From assembly GCF_934632265.1 (NCBI RefSeq), contig NZ_CAKTYH010000021.1, positions 1 through 21,863 on the forward strand: a DNA stretch of 21,863 nucleotides, given 5' to 3'. The notes beneath the pieces were generated by a model. It was not told the origin of the DNA, did not search any database, and saw only the letters and a list, made by a program, of their open reading frames with translations. Both the position numbers and the translations under genes were made by a program. Positions 6,356 through 14,890 of this stretch are shown here, piece by piece (position 1 is the stretch's first letter; each line of letters opens with the position of its first letter). The stretch comes from an uncultured Senegalimassilia sp. Its GTDB lineage: Bacteria; Actinomycetota; Coriobacteriia; Coriobacteriales; Eggerthellaceae.

Positions 6356-7664
6356 GGGGACCGAGCTTGCCCTGAAGCGGGCGGTTCGCGAAGGCCTTGC
6401 GACCAGGTTGCAGGGGGATTTCGATCCCGTTGAGGTGGAATCGGCCATCCAGTCGCTTGTGCAAGAGGCCGTACGGGCGTGGAACCTGGGCCTTACAGAG
6501 CCCGACGTCGCCTGCCTGTGCCGTTCGGTTGGCGACGATTTCCTTCGTTACGGCCCTTTGCAGGAGCTGTTGGAGGACCCTGGGATCACCGAGATCATCG
6601 TCAACGGTGGCGGCGTGGCGATGGATGCCGGGGTGGCAAGGTTTTTGGAGCCGCATGTGTTCGTGGAGCGTGCGGGGCGTTTGGAGCCGTGCCCGTACGT
6701 TCGATTCGACGATGCCGATCACCTGCGGCGCATTATCGACAAAATCGCCGAGCAGGCGGGCATGCGTTGCGACGAGGCGCATGCCATGGGCTGCGCCATG
6801 CTGCCGGGCGGCAAAGCGCGAGCGACGTACATCGTGCCACCGCTTGCCCCGGACGGCCCCGCGCTCAACCTTCGCCTGTTCGGCGATGACGTCATGAGCA
6901 TCGAGGATTTGACGGCGCGAGGCGCTCTCAGCCCCGTGATGGCGGAGTTTTTGGCTTCGGCGGTGCGTGCTCGGTGCCCGGTGATCATATCCGGAGGTAC
7001 CGGTTCCGGCAAGACGACCATGCTCGGCGCGCTTTCCGGGTTTATCCCCGACGACGAGCGCGTCTTGACCATTGAAGACACGCCTGAGCTGCGGCTTCGC
7101 GCCGCGCATGTCGAGCGGATGCAGACGCGGGAGGCGAACACCGAAGGCGAAGGGGCCGTCGGGATGCGCGAGCTGGTGGCGCTCTCGCTGCGTCGGCGCC
7201 CCGATCGCATCATCGTGGGCGAATGTCGCGGAGCGGAGGCTTACGAGATGCTGCAGGCGATGCAGACCGATCATCCCGGGTCGATGACCACGGTGCATGC
7301 CAACGACCCGGGAAACGCGTTGAGCCGTCTGCGCACCATGGTGGGTTACGCCAATGCCGATTTGGGCCGCGACGTCATCGTGCAGCAGATCGCGGAATCG
7401 CTTGCGGGGGGCTTGATCGTCCATGTGGAGCGCATGCGCGACGGAGGGCGGCGCGTTACCAGCATCGTGGCAGTCGACCAGATGCCTGAGGGCGCGACGG
7501 TCATCCCCCGCGCCGAGCTGTTCCGGTTCGAGCCGCGCGGGGTGGATGCGTTCGGCCGCATCACGGGAGCTTGGCGCGCGTGCGGCGTTCAGCCGCAGCG
7601 CATCAAGCAGCGTATGCTCGCGGCAGGGGTGAGGTTCGATCCGTCTTGGTTTTTCGGGTCGTAG
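6345..7664 (+). CDS. tadA: Tad pilus assembly ATPase TadA/CpaF
   Basis: A 439-residue GspE-family secretion ATPase that powers pilus extension from the cytoplasm. Visible motifs: Walker A GGTGSGKTT (217-225), the Asp-box-like TIEDTPELRL (242-251), Walker B region RIIVGECRGAEA (288-299), and a His-box-like SMTTVHAND. The N-terminal region has the CpaF-type YGPLQELLEDPGITEIIVNG block (69-88). Length is normal for CpaF. Starts at ATG 6345 (ATG 6348 is possible), overlapping cpaB by 11 nt. Oddity: Cys replaces the usual Val of GEVRG in Walker B. The usual TadZ/CpaE localisation ATPase gene is absent from its normal place next to this gene. Confidence 0.92.
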   Translation: MMDRGTELALKRAVREGLATRLQGDFDPVEVESAIQSLVQEAVRAWNLGLTEPDVACLCRSVGDDFLRYGPLQELLEDPGITEIIVNGGGVAMDAGVARFLEPHVFVERAGRLEPCPYVRFDDADHLRRIIDKIAEQAGMRCDEAHAMGCAMLPGGKARATYIVPPLAPDGPALNLRLFGDDVMSIEDLTARGALSPVMAEFLASAVRARCPVIISGGTGSGKTTMLGALSGFIPDDERVLTIEDTPELRLRAAHVERMQTREANTEGEGAVGMRELVALSLRRRPDRIIVGECRGAEAYEMLQAMQTDHPGSMTTVHANDPGNALSRLRTMVGYANADLGRDVIVQQIAESLAGGLIVHVERMRDGGRRVTSIVAVDQMPEGATVIPRAELFRFEPRGVDAFGRITGAWRACGVQPQRIKQRMLAAGVRFDPSWFFGS

Positions 7665-7677
7665 GAAGGCGATGGCT

Positions 7678-8595
7678 ATGAAGGGATTCTTCTCCGGGGC
7701 GCTTGCCTTCGGCGTGCTTTTGGCGACAGCGGCGGTGGCGTGCACCGCCCTGTCCTTGAGGTTGCGGCAAAGGGTCGAGGAAAGCGATGCCCGGGCATCG
7801 GACCGGGCGTTGTATGAGCTGGGCAAACGCGATGCCGAATCGACGAAGGCGGATGCCGAAGGACCGCTTGGAAGGATGCTGCGCGATGCGGGTATCGAGG
7901 CGTCTCCGGTTTCATGGACGCTGTGCTTGGGCACCGTGGGCGCGTTCGCGGCATTCTTCGGCATGCGGATAAACGGCCCGCTCGGTGCGATGCTGGGCAT
8001 GGGGTTGGTTGCCATCGCCGCGGCGCTGTACGTGCTGCGCGCGCGGGCGAAACGGCGCGAGCTGCTTTCCCGGCAGTTCGTGCGGCTCGTGCCTCAGTTG
8101 TCGGCCAGCGTGAAAAGCTCGTTGACCCTTGAGCGCGCGCTGCGGGTCTCGGCCGACCATGCTCCGGAGCCGCTGCGCTCGGAGCTGATGGCAGTGCTCG
8201 CGCGCGTTTCCTATGGCATGCCGTTGGTGCAGGCCCTTGCCCGCATGGCGCAGAGCACAGGCGACGCCGATGTCGCGGCGTTGGCGTCGGCCATGCGCAT
8301 CCAGCAGCGTTTCGGCGGGTCGATGGGTGCGGTTCTCGATCTGATCGCGGAGCACGCCCAGGGCCGCGCCCTCATGCAGCAGGAGCTGCGCAGCGAACTT
8401 GCGGGAACGCGTATGGCAACGGTAGTGGTGGCGTGCGCCATGCCCGCGATCTTTGCGTTCATGTTCGCCACAAACCCGGCGTTCTCCCTGTTCTATCGGG
8501 AAAACCCGCTGGGGTGGGCCGTGCTTGCGGGCGCTGCGCTCATGGAGGTGGCGGGTATTGCGGCGTGCCGTCGGATCACAAGGTTCTCGTATTAG
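7678..8595 (+). CDS. tadB: Tad pilus inner-membrane platform protein TadB
   Basis: A 305-residue protein of the T2SSF family. One N-terminal helix, a pair of helices about residues 90-120, then the conserved F domain (LVPQLSASVKSSLTLERALR...RFGGSMGAVLDLIAEHAQGR...QQELRSELAGTRMATVVVA) and two C-terminal membrane segments. It forms, with TadC, the membrane platform that TadA acts on. ATG 7678 is preferred to ATG 7672 because AGGAAGG at 7663-7669 leaves an 8-nt spacer for 7678 but only 2 nt for 7672. The gene lies 13 nt after tadA. Confidence 0.85.
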   Translation: MKGFFSGALAFGVLLATAAVACTALSLRLRQRVEESDARASDRALYELGKRDAESTKADAEGPLGRMLRDAGIEASPVSWTLCLGTVGAFAAFFGMRINGPLGAMLGMGLVAIAAALYVLRARAKRRELLSRQFVRLVPQLSASVKSSLTLERALRVSADHAPEPLRSELMAVLARVSYGMPLVQALARMAQSTGDADVAALASAMRIQQRFGGSMGAVLDLIAEHAQGRALMQQELRSELAGTRMATVVVACAMPAIFAFMFATNPAFSLFYRENPLGWAVLAGAALMEVAGIAACRRITRFSY

Positions 8596-8624
8596 GCGCG
8601 CTCGCGCCGGTTAGGGGGTGACAC

Positions 8625-9548
8625 ATGCAAGGTCTGACGTTTTGCGCGATCTGCCTGCTGGCGATTGCTGCAGGGTTGGCGGTTTATGAGGCGCTCAACG
8701 CTTGGGCCGGGGTGAAAGCGCGCGGGCTTATGCCGGCGTGGACAAGGTCCGATCAAGCCGGCGGCCCGCCGAGGAATCGATCCCATGCGGGCGCGGCTCG
8801 CTTGTGGTCGCGTGCCGTGGAAGCGCTTGCGGATTTCGCCCCGCTTTCGATGAGGGAGCGGGAGCGGTCAAGGGAGCGGCTTCGATGCGCGGGCATTGCT
8901 TTGGAGCCCGAAACCTGGCGCTGCGTGTGCTTTGCCGCGGTTTCGGGCTGTGTGCTCATCACCGTTGCGGCGTGCGTCGCGCTTTGTGCGGCGCCGGCGG
9001 TGTTCGTTTTCGTCGTTTGCGGAGCGGGGTTTGCGGGCTGCGGTGGCTTGCGGCTGTATCTGCGATCGAGGCGCCAAGCGCGCCGCGCCGCCATCGATGC
9101 CGGATTGCCCGATGCCATGGAGCTGCTTGGCGTGGCGATAGCCGCCGGATCTCCGGTCGAGCAGTGCTTCCGTCAGGTCGCTGAAAGCTTGACCGGTCCG
9201 CTTGCCGATGAGTTTCGCCTGGTAGATCAAGAGGTCAACTTGCTGGGGCACTCCCGCGCGAAGGCGCTTTCGAACCTTGCGCAGCGCTGCGCAAGTCAGG
9301 AGGTCACCGCGTTCGCCGCTCAGCTTACCCAGGCTATCGAGCAGGGCGCATCGGTGGCGCAGGGGCTTGCCAATCAAGCCGCGCTTGCTCGCTCGCGCGC
9401 ACAGGCGGCGGCGCTCGAACATATCAGGAAGATGCCGACGAAGCTCGATGTGGTGCTGTCCGTTTGCTTTTTGCCGCCCACCACGTTGCTGGTGCTCGTT
9501 CCCACGGTGGTCGATTTGCTGGCGTTTCTAGGGGGTGGGCTGGCTTGA
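8625..9548 (+). CDS. tadC: Tad pilus inner-membrane platform protein TadC
   Basis: A 307-residue T2SSF-family protein. N-terminal helix (about 5-22), central pair of helices (about 105-150), then the F domain (GLPDAMELLGVAIAAGSPVE, RQVAESLTGPLADEFRLVDQ) and a C-terminal helix (VVLSVCFLPPTTLLVLVPTV). The paralogue and partner of TadB. The ribosome site TTAGGGGG lies 7 nt before ATG 8625. In the 29-nt gap after tadB a small hairpin (GGCGC/GCGCC, 8595-8608) precedes the ribosome site and could tune relative expression. Confidence 0.85.
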   Translation: MQGLTFCAICLLAIAAGLAVYEALNAWAGVKARGLMPAWTRSDQAGGPPRNRSHAGAARLWSRAVEALADFAPLSMRERERSRERLRCAGIALEPETWRCVCFAAVSGCVLITVAACVALCAAPAVFVFVVCGAGFAGCGGLRLYLRSRRQARRAAIDAGLPDAMELLGVAIAAGSPVEQCFRQVAESLTGPLADEFRLVDQEVNLLGHSRAKALSNLAQRCASQEVTAFAAQLTQAIEQGASVAQGLANQAALARSRAQAAALEHIRKMPTKLDVVLSVCFLPPTTLLVLVPTVVDLLAFLGGGLA

Positions 9549-9588
9549 GGTCGTTTCGATGGGCGCCGCAGGAAGGAGGGGGAGGACG

Positions 9589-12183
9589 ATGGTGAGGCAG
9601 AGACATAAGGCCGCGATGCGCCGCCGCCGCGCTCCAGCATCAGGCAACGCGACGACGGGGGATGGGCGCGTGCTCACGCGCCGCGGTTTCGTGTTCGGTT
9701 TGGGGGCGGTCGCTGTTGGACTGATTATGTACAACCCCCGAATGGCGTTTGCCGATGAACCTTGGTGGGACGGGTCCTTGGTCTTCCGCGGATATGGCGC
9801 ACGTTATGCCAGCAGGTTTTGGAGCGAAATCGGTTCGGTGCAAGCGGGGGCAGGCGCCGAGCAGGCGGGGAATATGTACACCGGTTTGCGGGTATCGGCG
9901 AAAACGCCTTGGGTTGAATGGGACATCTCCTCGCGGCAGTTCATCAGGGTGGCCACCAAGATCACCATGGCATGCGATTTCACGACGGAGCTGTATTACC
10001 ACATGAGGGGCAAGCTCGAGATAGCTTGCGGAAGCTATAACGAGTTGAACGCCTCGTATAACCTGTGGCACACGGATTCGGGCGATGATACGCGTTTCAC
10101 CCTGTTCCATACCGTCGACGGTGCGCCTAAAGGGGGCGTGGAAGAGGAGTCGAAGGTCGTCGTCATCGACAACGAGGCTGGAGCGGGCATCCATAGAGAC
10201 GGTTGCCATGTGTGGACCGATTACCGCGGGTATCCCGGATCGGACTACTCGGTGTGGATTCGGCGTACCGAGCGCGATGCGATGCATGGCTTTCAGCTGA
10301 GGTCGTGGTTTTGGAACTATTACTACTATGGGAAGGACTGGTACTACCAGCGTGCCGACGATCCCCCCATCGGCTTTTCCACGAAGTGGGTCAAGCAGCG
10401 TGCGAAACGGGTGGGCATTGCAAGCGAGGCGCAATGGGCCGGTCGCGTGCTCGTCATCTCCCCGGAAACCGTGCCGTCGCTGCAGTTGGGCGTCGACGGG
10501 CCTCGCGCCGGCCAGGGTTGCGGCGTGTTCGCCTCCGCGTCCTCGACGAGGCGTCACTGGATAGCGGTGATGCACGAAGACGAGCGCTTTGCCGGAACGT
10601 TTCGCTTCGTGCCTGTTTGCGCCGGCGACGGCTCGCTTTCGTTGGGCCAGGCAGGCGGCGGGCCGCGTTTCGACGCAAGCGCGGCGGAGCTCCAGCGCCG
10701 CACGGGGGCCGATCGCGCGCAGGCGGTGTGGGTGCATGGGCGAGGGTCGTGCCAATGGCTTATCAGCGATTGCTCCGGCATGGCGCTGGATCGCGTGGGG
10801 GCCTCGCAGAACAACGGCGCGCGCGTGCAGTTCCATTCTAACGGCTATGCCGACGAGGAGTGGGGCAACGAATCGCATATGTGGCATCTCGAAGACGCTC
10901 GTTTCGGAACGGAGGACGGCGGCATGTTCGACCTTGAGGGTGCCGCAGATGGCTCGACGGTTGCCGTGGGCGCTTCGCTTGGCGTTCCCGACCCCCGGAC
11001 CGCGTTCAGGCCCGGAGGCGCATCGGCAGACGCGAAAGGCATTCGCTACGAATATGCATGGTTTGCCGATGACGGTCAGAGCGAAGCCGTTTCGGAGATT
11101 CCCGAGATCATGGGCTGCGCATGCGTCTCCTTCGATGGCAAGCGCGTATGGCTTGATGCGCAGCCGGCGGCGAACGTGGTGGGAACGTGCGGGCGTGCCG
11201 GGGCTTTGCGGGCTTTGAGCCTGTCGGTCGAAGGGGGCGGGCCGGGGCTTGCCGCGCGAATCGCCTCGTCCGGAGCGTGGCGCGATGCCTCGCAAGAGGG
11301 AGCCGAGGCGCAGGGCCTCAGCATAAAGCTCAGCGGGGATGCCGCTTCGCGCTTCCGTGTGCGCTATCGCGTATGCGGGAAGGATGGGACCTGGTCTGAT
11401 TGGGTCCAAGATGGGCAGGAGGCGTCCTGCGGCGGGGTGCCGATTCATGGCATAAGCGCCCGAATCGTGCCGGCGGGGCTTCTTGAGGAGACGGGGCGAA
11501 CGCTTCAGGTTGGCGAGGACTTGGCGGGAAAACGATTGGCGTGCATCGTGCGTGCGACCACCGCGTATCTGCATGCCCCGTATCTGGGGAGCGCCGTTTC
11601 GAAACCGCTGCAAGTGGTGAACCCTTATACCATGGTGCGTTATTTCGTGGACGGTGAACGTGAGCCTTGTTGGTCGGAGCGCGTCGACGAGTCGTCTTCG
11701 TACCGCGTCGCCCCCGATGCGCGCACCGTCGCGTTGAAACCTGGGTGCGAGAAGGTGGATGGGTGGTTCACCGACGCCGCGTGCACCGTTGCATTCGCCG
11801 ATGGGGCGGTGGTGCAGGGCGCGACGCTGGACCTCTATGGGCGCAATATCGCCGAGGTTCGCTACGCGTTGACGGATATGGCGCGGGAATTGTTCTCGGA
11901 GCGGCGGTGCTTTGCCGATAAGCAGCTTGAGGCCGAGGTGGACGGCGAATCCATGCTGCCGTCCGCGCAAGAGATATCCTACGGGGAGGTGCTGTCGTTT
12001 TCGCGGCGTCCCAGCGTGTGGTACGAGGCCGAGGGGCGTGCAAGGGAGGCGGTCGGCATAGCCGGCGCGTATGCCGACGCCTCGGCAGCCGAGCCGCCGG
12101 CGCTGAAGCTGAAAGTGACATGCTCTATGACGGCGTATCTTGCATGGGCGTTGCCAAGATATGAAGGCATCTGGGTTTCATAG
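9589..12183 (+). CDS. Large Tat-exported mosaic protein, candidate pilus-associated adhesin
   Basis: An 864-residue protein. ATG 9589 is chosen because GGAGGGGGAGG (about 9576-9586) lies just upstream. The N-terminus has a twin-arginine signal: basic region, LTRRGFVFGLGAVAVGL (RR at 31-32) and a likely AFA cleavage site before Asp56. After an aromatic-rich domain (a WFWNYYYYGKDWYY patch near 240-254) there is a ricin-type lectin-like stretch (about 385-462; SGMALDRVGASQNNGARVQF then W residues). Near 677-754 an InlB/Listeria-Bacteroides-repeat-like module is seen (GWFTDAACTVAFADG...LDLYGRN). No LPXTG motif, C-terminal helix or enzyme motif is visible. It is the last gene of the operon, 40 nt after tadC, so it may be a pilus-linked lectin or adhesin. 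Domain calls are by eye. Confidence 0.7.
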   Translation: MVRQRHKAAMRRRRAPASGNATTGDGRVLTRRGFVFGLGAVAVGLIMYNPRMAFADEPWWDGSLVFRGYGARYASRFWSEIGSVQAGAGAEQAGNMYTGLRVSAKTPWVEWDISSRQFIRVATKITMACDFTTELYYHMRGKLEIACGSYNELNASYNLWHTDSGDDTRFTLFHTVDGAPKGGVEEESKVVVIDNEAGAGIHRDGCHVWTDYRGYPGSDYSVWIRRTERDAMHGFQLRSWFWNYYYYGKDWYYQRADDPPIGFSTKWVKQRAKRVGIASEAQWAGRVLVISPETVPSLQLGVDGPRAGQGCGVFASASSTRRHWIAVMHEDERFAGTFRFVPVCAGDGSLSLGQAGGGPRFDASAAELQRRTGADRAQAVWVHGRGSCQWLISDCSGMALDRVGASQNNGARVQFHSNGYADEEWGNESHMWHLEDARFGTEDGGMFDLEGAADGSTVAVGASLGVPDPRTAFRPGGASADAKGIRYEYAWFADDGQSEAVSEIPEIMGCACVSFDGKRVWLDAQPAANVVGTCGRAGALRALSLSVEGGGPGLAARIASSGAWRDASQEGAEAQGLSIKLSGDAASRFRVRYRVCGKDGTWSDWVQDGQEASCGGVPIHGISARIVPAGLLEETGRTLQVGEDLAGKRLACIVRATTAYLHAPYLGSAVSKPLQVVNPYTMVRYFVDGEREPCWSERVDESSSYRVAPDARTVALKPGCEKVDGWFTDAACTVAFADGAVVQGATLDLYGRNIAEVRYALTDMARELFSERRCFADKQLEAEVDGESMLPSAQEISYGEVLSFSRRPSVWYEAEGRAREAVGIAGAYADASAAEPPALKLKVTCSMTAYLAWALPRYEGIWVS

Positions 12184-12185
12184 GC

Positions 12186-12227
12186 ATGAAAAACGGATCG
12201 AGCCGCCAATGCGCGGCGGCTCGATCC
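12186..12227 (-). terminator. Intrinsic terminator of the thrC-regulator operon, shared with Tad operon end
   Basis: A perfect 13-bp stem (GGATCGAGCCGCC at 12195-12207 and its complement at 12215-12227) with a 7-nt loop. On the - strand it is followed by a five-T tract (A run at 12189-12193 on +), so it reads as an intrinsic terminator for the leftward genes. It begins 12 nt after the stop of the Tad operon and may also stop that transcript, though no T tract follows on the + strand. Confidence 0.75.
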
Positions 12228-12374
12228 AATGTGCAAGTGCGCGATGCAGCGCCGGGGCGCATCGCGAAGATGACGGCAGGGCCGCACCGCGAAATACGGG
12301 GTAAGGTCGATTTGCTCGACCTGCACGTTATCGCCAAGCCTCCTGAGGCGACGCGCAAGGCGTGCTGCCTCAGG
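12228..12374 (-). other. Structured 3' untranslated stretch after the ModE-like gene
   Basis: 147 nt between regulator stop and terminator. Two further hairpins are visible: CCTGAGGC/GCCTCAGG (12342-12349 with 12367-12374), which abuts the stop codon and has an inner ACGC/GCGT pair, and GGTCGA/TCGACC (12305-12321). No convincing coding frame. In-frame readthrough of the regulator's stop stays open, but the product resembles nothing known to me. Confidence 0.4.
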
Positions 12375-12725
12375 CTACCGGCCTTCAACCTGCTTTTCGA
12401 AGCTATCCTCGGCTTGCACCTGAAGCTGCTCCTCGATGGCCTGGTAGGCGGCAAGGATCTGCTCGCAGTCTTCGGTCAAGCGGCTTCCATGGGCCCCATC
12501 GCGATAAAGGAGCTGCACGTCAAGGGCGGCTTCCGTGTCCTTGATGATGCGCCACGCCTTGCTGTAGGCCATGCCCATGCTCTTGGCGGCGGCGTTCAAG
12601 GAGCCGGTGTCGCGCACGCCGATGCACAGGCTGGCGATGCCGCGACCGAACACCGAGTTGCTTTCCGTGTCGGGATTGACCACGGAAAGCCTGACGATCG
12701 GCTTTAGCTTGGTGAGTTTGCTCAT
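12375..12725 (-). CDS. ModE/LysR-type winged-helix transcriptional regulator
   Basis: A 116-residue protein made only of a winged helix-turn-helix. SLCIGVRDTGSLNAAAKSMG followed by MAYSKAWRIIKDTEAAL and the wing LTEDCEQILAAYQAIEEQL match the N-terminal DNA-binding domain of ModE (also HTH_1/LysR). The molybdate-binding (TOBE) domain is absent, so ligand sensing is unclear. It is the second gene of the leftward operon, 30 nt after thrC. Single-domain ModE-like regulators often control metal or oxyanion metabolism, but no target is visible here. Start ATG at 12725 has GAGGG upstream. Confidence 0.8.
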   Translation of the reverse strand: MSKLTKLKPIVRLSVVNPDTESNSVFGRGIASLCIGVRDTGSLNAAAKSMGMAYSKAWRIIKDTEAALDVQLLYRDGAHGSRLTEDCEQILAAYQAIEEQLQVQAEDSFEKQVEGR

Positions 12726-12755
12726 GAAAGGTCCCTCGATTCCCCTTGCATCTTG

Positions 12756-14312
12756 CTATTCGTTGCCCAGGGCAGCGAGAAACCGCTCCGTCGCGCTCTC
12801 GATATCCTCGGTGGTGCCATCGATGACCTCGGTGAACCTGATGGGCAGGCCATCAAGCTCTGCCAGGCCGCGCGGCACGTCGTGGTGGCCCGATTCGTCG
12901 GCGACCAGGTCGTTAAGGCCGCAGCCGGAAAGCGCGGCAACGTTTTCCGGCAGGGGCTGGCCGGGCTGCATGTCGTGCAAGGCGCGGTACACGTTGTTGC
13001 CGAACTTTGCCCAGTGGGCGGTGCTGGCGATGAGCACGGGGTTCTCGCCGCGCAGGTTCTGTGCGGCGCGGTACGCCACGGCGGTGTGCGGGTCGAGCAG
13101 GTAGTCGTGCTTGTCGAGCACTTCCTTGATGGTGCGCAGGCACTCGGCATTGTCCACGCTGTCGGCGGCGAAATGCTCGCGAACGGCCTTGAACGTATCC
13201 TCGTCCACGCGGAAGCAGCGCTGTTGCTTCAGGTCCGCCATCCAGCCGGCGATCGCCTCGGGGTTGCGGCCCGTCAGCTCGAACAGCTGGCGCTCCAGGT
13301 TGGAGCTGACAAGGATGTCCATAGAAGGGGAGGGGGTCAGCACGAACGGACGGTCGGACACGTCGTAAGTGCCGGTGTTGATGAAATCGGTGAGCACGCG
13401 GTTCTCGTTGCTGGCGCAGTACAGCATATCGATGGGCACGCCCATGCGCTTGGCGTAGTACGCGGCAAGGATGTTGCCGAAGTTGCCGGTGGGCACGCAC
13501 ACGTCAAGCGGCGCCCCGGCTTCAAGTTTGCCATCGGCCACCAGCTGCGAGTAGGCGGACACGTAATATACCACCTGCGGCAGCAGGCGACCCCAGTTGA
13601 TGGAGTTCGCGCTGGAAAGGGAGACGCCGTGCTCGGAGAGCAGCTTCTCGGCGAAGGCCGCGTCGCCGAACACGTTCTTGGCGCCCGTCTGGCAGTCGTC
13701 GAAGTTGCCGCGTACGCCCCATACGTTGACGTTGGACCCACGCTGGGTGGCCATCTGGCGGTACTGGATATCGCTCACGCCGCCGTCGGGGTACATGACC
13801 GAGATGGAGACATGGGGCAGGTCGCGGAAGCCCTCGAGGGCGGCCTTGCCGGTGTCACCCGACGTTGCCACCAGGATAAGGAAGTCGTGGTCGAGCTTGC
13901 CCTGCTCGCGCAGCTGGGCGGCCGATGCGCTGAAGAAACGCGGCAGGCACTGCAGCGCCATATCCTTGAAGGCGCTGGTGGGGCCGTGCCACAGCTCGAG
14001 GACGTGGGTGTCGGCATCAAGGGAGGTGATGGGGCAGATTCGCTCGTCGTCGAAGTTATCGCCATAGGCCTGCGCCATCAGCTCGTCGACCACCTGAGCG
14101 GGAAGATCGACGCCGAAGGCCTTGTAGATGCGCGCTGCGCGCTGTGCATAGGGCAGCTGCGCCAGCTCGCAGATCTCTCCGAGCGTAAGCTCGGGGATAT
14201 GCTGCGGGACGTACAGTCCGCCGCCGTCTGCCAGGCCGTTGATAACGGCTTCGGTGAACTCGACGGGCTGGTCGACGCATCCGCGCGTATCGATGTAACG
14301 GTTCTCTTGCAT
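12756..14312 (-). CDS. thrC: Threonine synthase
   Basis: A 518-residue PLP enzyme that converts O-phosphohomoserine to threonine, the last step of threonine synthesis in the cytoplasm. The PLP-lysine motif HGPTSAFKD (Lys116) is present, with the family N-terminus (YIDTRG...FTEAVINGLADGGGLYVP) and the ATSGDTGKAALEGF phosphate-binding loop. Also present are SINWGRLLPQVVYY and VCVPTGNFGNILAAYYAKRMG. Length matches the longer E. coli/yeast-like class. The start is MQENRY at 14312 with AAGGAGG 10 nt upstream. An in-frame extension to 14429 runs through the AT-rich promoter zone and is rejected. Homoserine kinase and dehydrogenase genes are not adjacent. Confidence 0.93.
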   Translation of the reverse strand: MQENRYIDTRGCVDQPVEFTEAVINGLADGGGLYVPQHIPELTLGEICELAQLPYAQRAARIYKAFGVDLPAQVVDELMAQAYGDNFDDERICPITSLDADTHVLELWHGPTSAFKDMALQCLPRFFSASAAQLREQGKLDHDFLILVATSGDTGKAALEGFRDLPHVSISVMYPDGGVSDIQYRQMATQRGSNVNVWGVRGNFDDCQTGAKNVFGDAAFAEKLLSEHGVSLSSANSINWGRLLPQVVYYVSAYSQLVADGKLEAGAPLDVCVPTGNFGNILAAYYAKRMGVPIDMLYCASNENRVLTDFINTGTYDVSDRPFVLTPSPSMDILVSSNLERQLFELTGRNPEAIAGWMADLKQQRCFRVDEDTFKAVREHFAADSVDNAECLRTIKEVLDKHDYLLDPHTAVAYRAAQNLRGENPVLIASTAHWAKFGNNVYRALHDMQPGQPLPENVAALSGCGLNDLVADESGHHDVPRGLAELDGLPIRFTEVIDGTTEDIESATERFLAALGNE

Positions 14313-14569
14313 GGGCTTGGCGCCTCCTTCGGCATTGCGAAAAGGGGGATTATTCACGGTACGCATAATATTCCTGCGAAAGTACAGATGGAAGATGAAT
14401 TTCCCGTTCTTCAGACAAACGGTGGTCAAAGGCCCATTACGAAGTAAATGTGGTGAAACTTTGAAAAATTACCCGTAGCGTACAAAAAGTTGCCCAGGGC
14501 TTCCATTCAAAGTCAATTTGATATAACATCCTTCTGTTGTATGCGTCTAACAAATGAAGGGAGAACATC
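14313..14569. promoter_or_regulatory. Divergent promoter region between thrC and the feo cluster
   Basis: 257 nt, distinctly more AT-rich than its surroundings. Leftward, TATTAT (complement of 14365-14370) could be a -10 for thrC, but no good -35 is seen. Rightward, TGATATAAC at 14519-14527 is an extended -10 about 42 nt before the first feoA start. It overlaps an inverted repeat TCAAA-N5-TTTGA (14507-14521) that could be an operator. The repeat does not resemble the DtxR-like box upstream of feoB. Confidence 0.4.
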
Positions 14570-14860
14570 ATGGAGACTGCAATGGCAAGCGCTGCGGCGA
14601 AGGCTGCGCGAGCTTCTAGCGTGTCCGTCCAGCAGATGCCGCTTTCCTTTCTGAAAGAGGGCGAGACCGCGCATGTCGTCAAAGTGCGCGGGAAGGGCGA
14701 CCTGCAGCATCATCTGGAAAACCTCGGCTTCGTGGAAGGAGCGGAGGTCAAGGTGGTGTCGGGCGTGGCGGGAGACTTGATCGTCTCCGTCAAAGGCGCG
14801 CAGGTGGCGATCGGCCGCCTAGCGGCGTCCCATATCATCACCTCTGCGGCAACGGCGTAG
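14570..14860 (+). CDS. feoA: FeoA-domain ferrous iron transport protein 1
   Basis: A 96-residue cytoplasmic protein. After a 25-residue Ala-rich leader, the FeoA SH3-like fold is readable: PLSFLKEGETAHVVKVRGKG, DLQHHLENLGFVEGAEVKVV, GDLIVSVKGAQVAIGRLAA. FeoA proteins bind FeoB and are needed for ferrous iron uptake. The ribosome site GAAGGGAG precedes ATG 14570. First gene of a likely iron operon. The FeoA domain is complete and the Ala-rich N-terminus is an extra. Confidence 0.88.
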   Translation: METAMASAAAKAARASSVSVQQMPLSFLKEGETAHVVKVRGKGDLQHHLENLGFVEGAEVKVVSGVAGDLIVSVKGAQVAIGRLAASHIITSAATA

Positions 14861-14890
14861 CAGCCGTTCTGCCGTCGCAATGGGCGAATC

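Noticed and set aside
9640..11970. 776-codon open frame on the - strand opposite the mosaic protein
   Set aside because: His/Arg/Pro-rich composition, no recognisable domain, and the + strand frame has a signal peptide and domain-like modules.
12753..14447. 564-codon open frame on the + strand opposite thrC
   Set aside because: Antisense of a complete threonine synthase with an intact PLP site. Its Val/Gly/His-rich repetitive product is a codon shadow.
14532..14550. Weak DtxR-like match upstream of feoA 1
   Set aside because: Only 9 of 19 consensus positions match, near what chance gives. Not listed as an operator.
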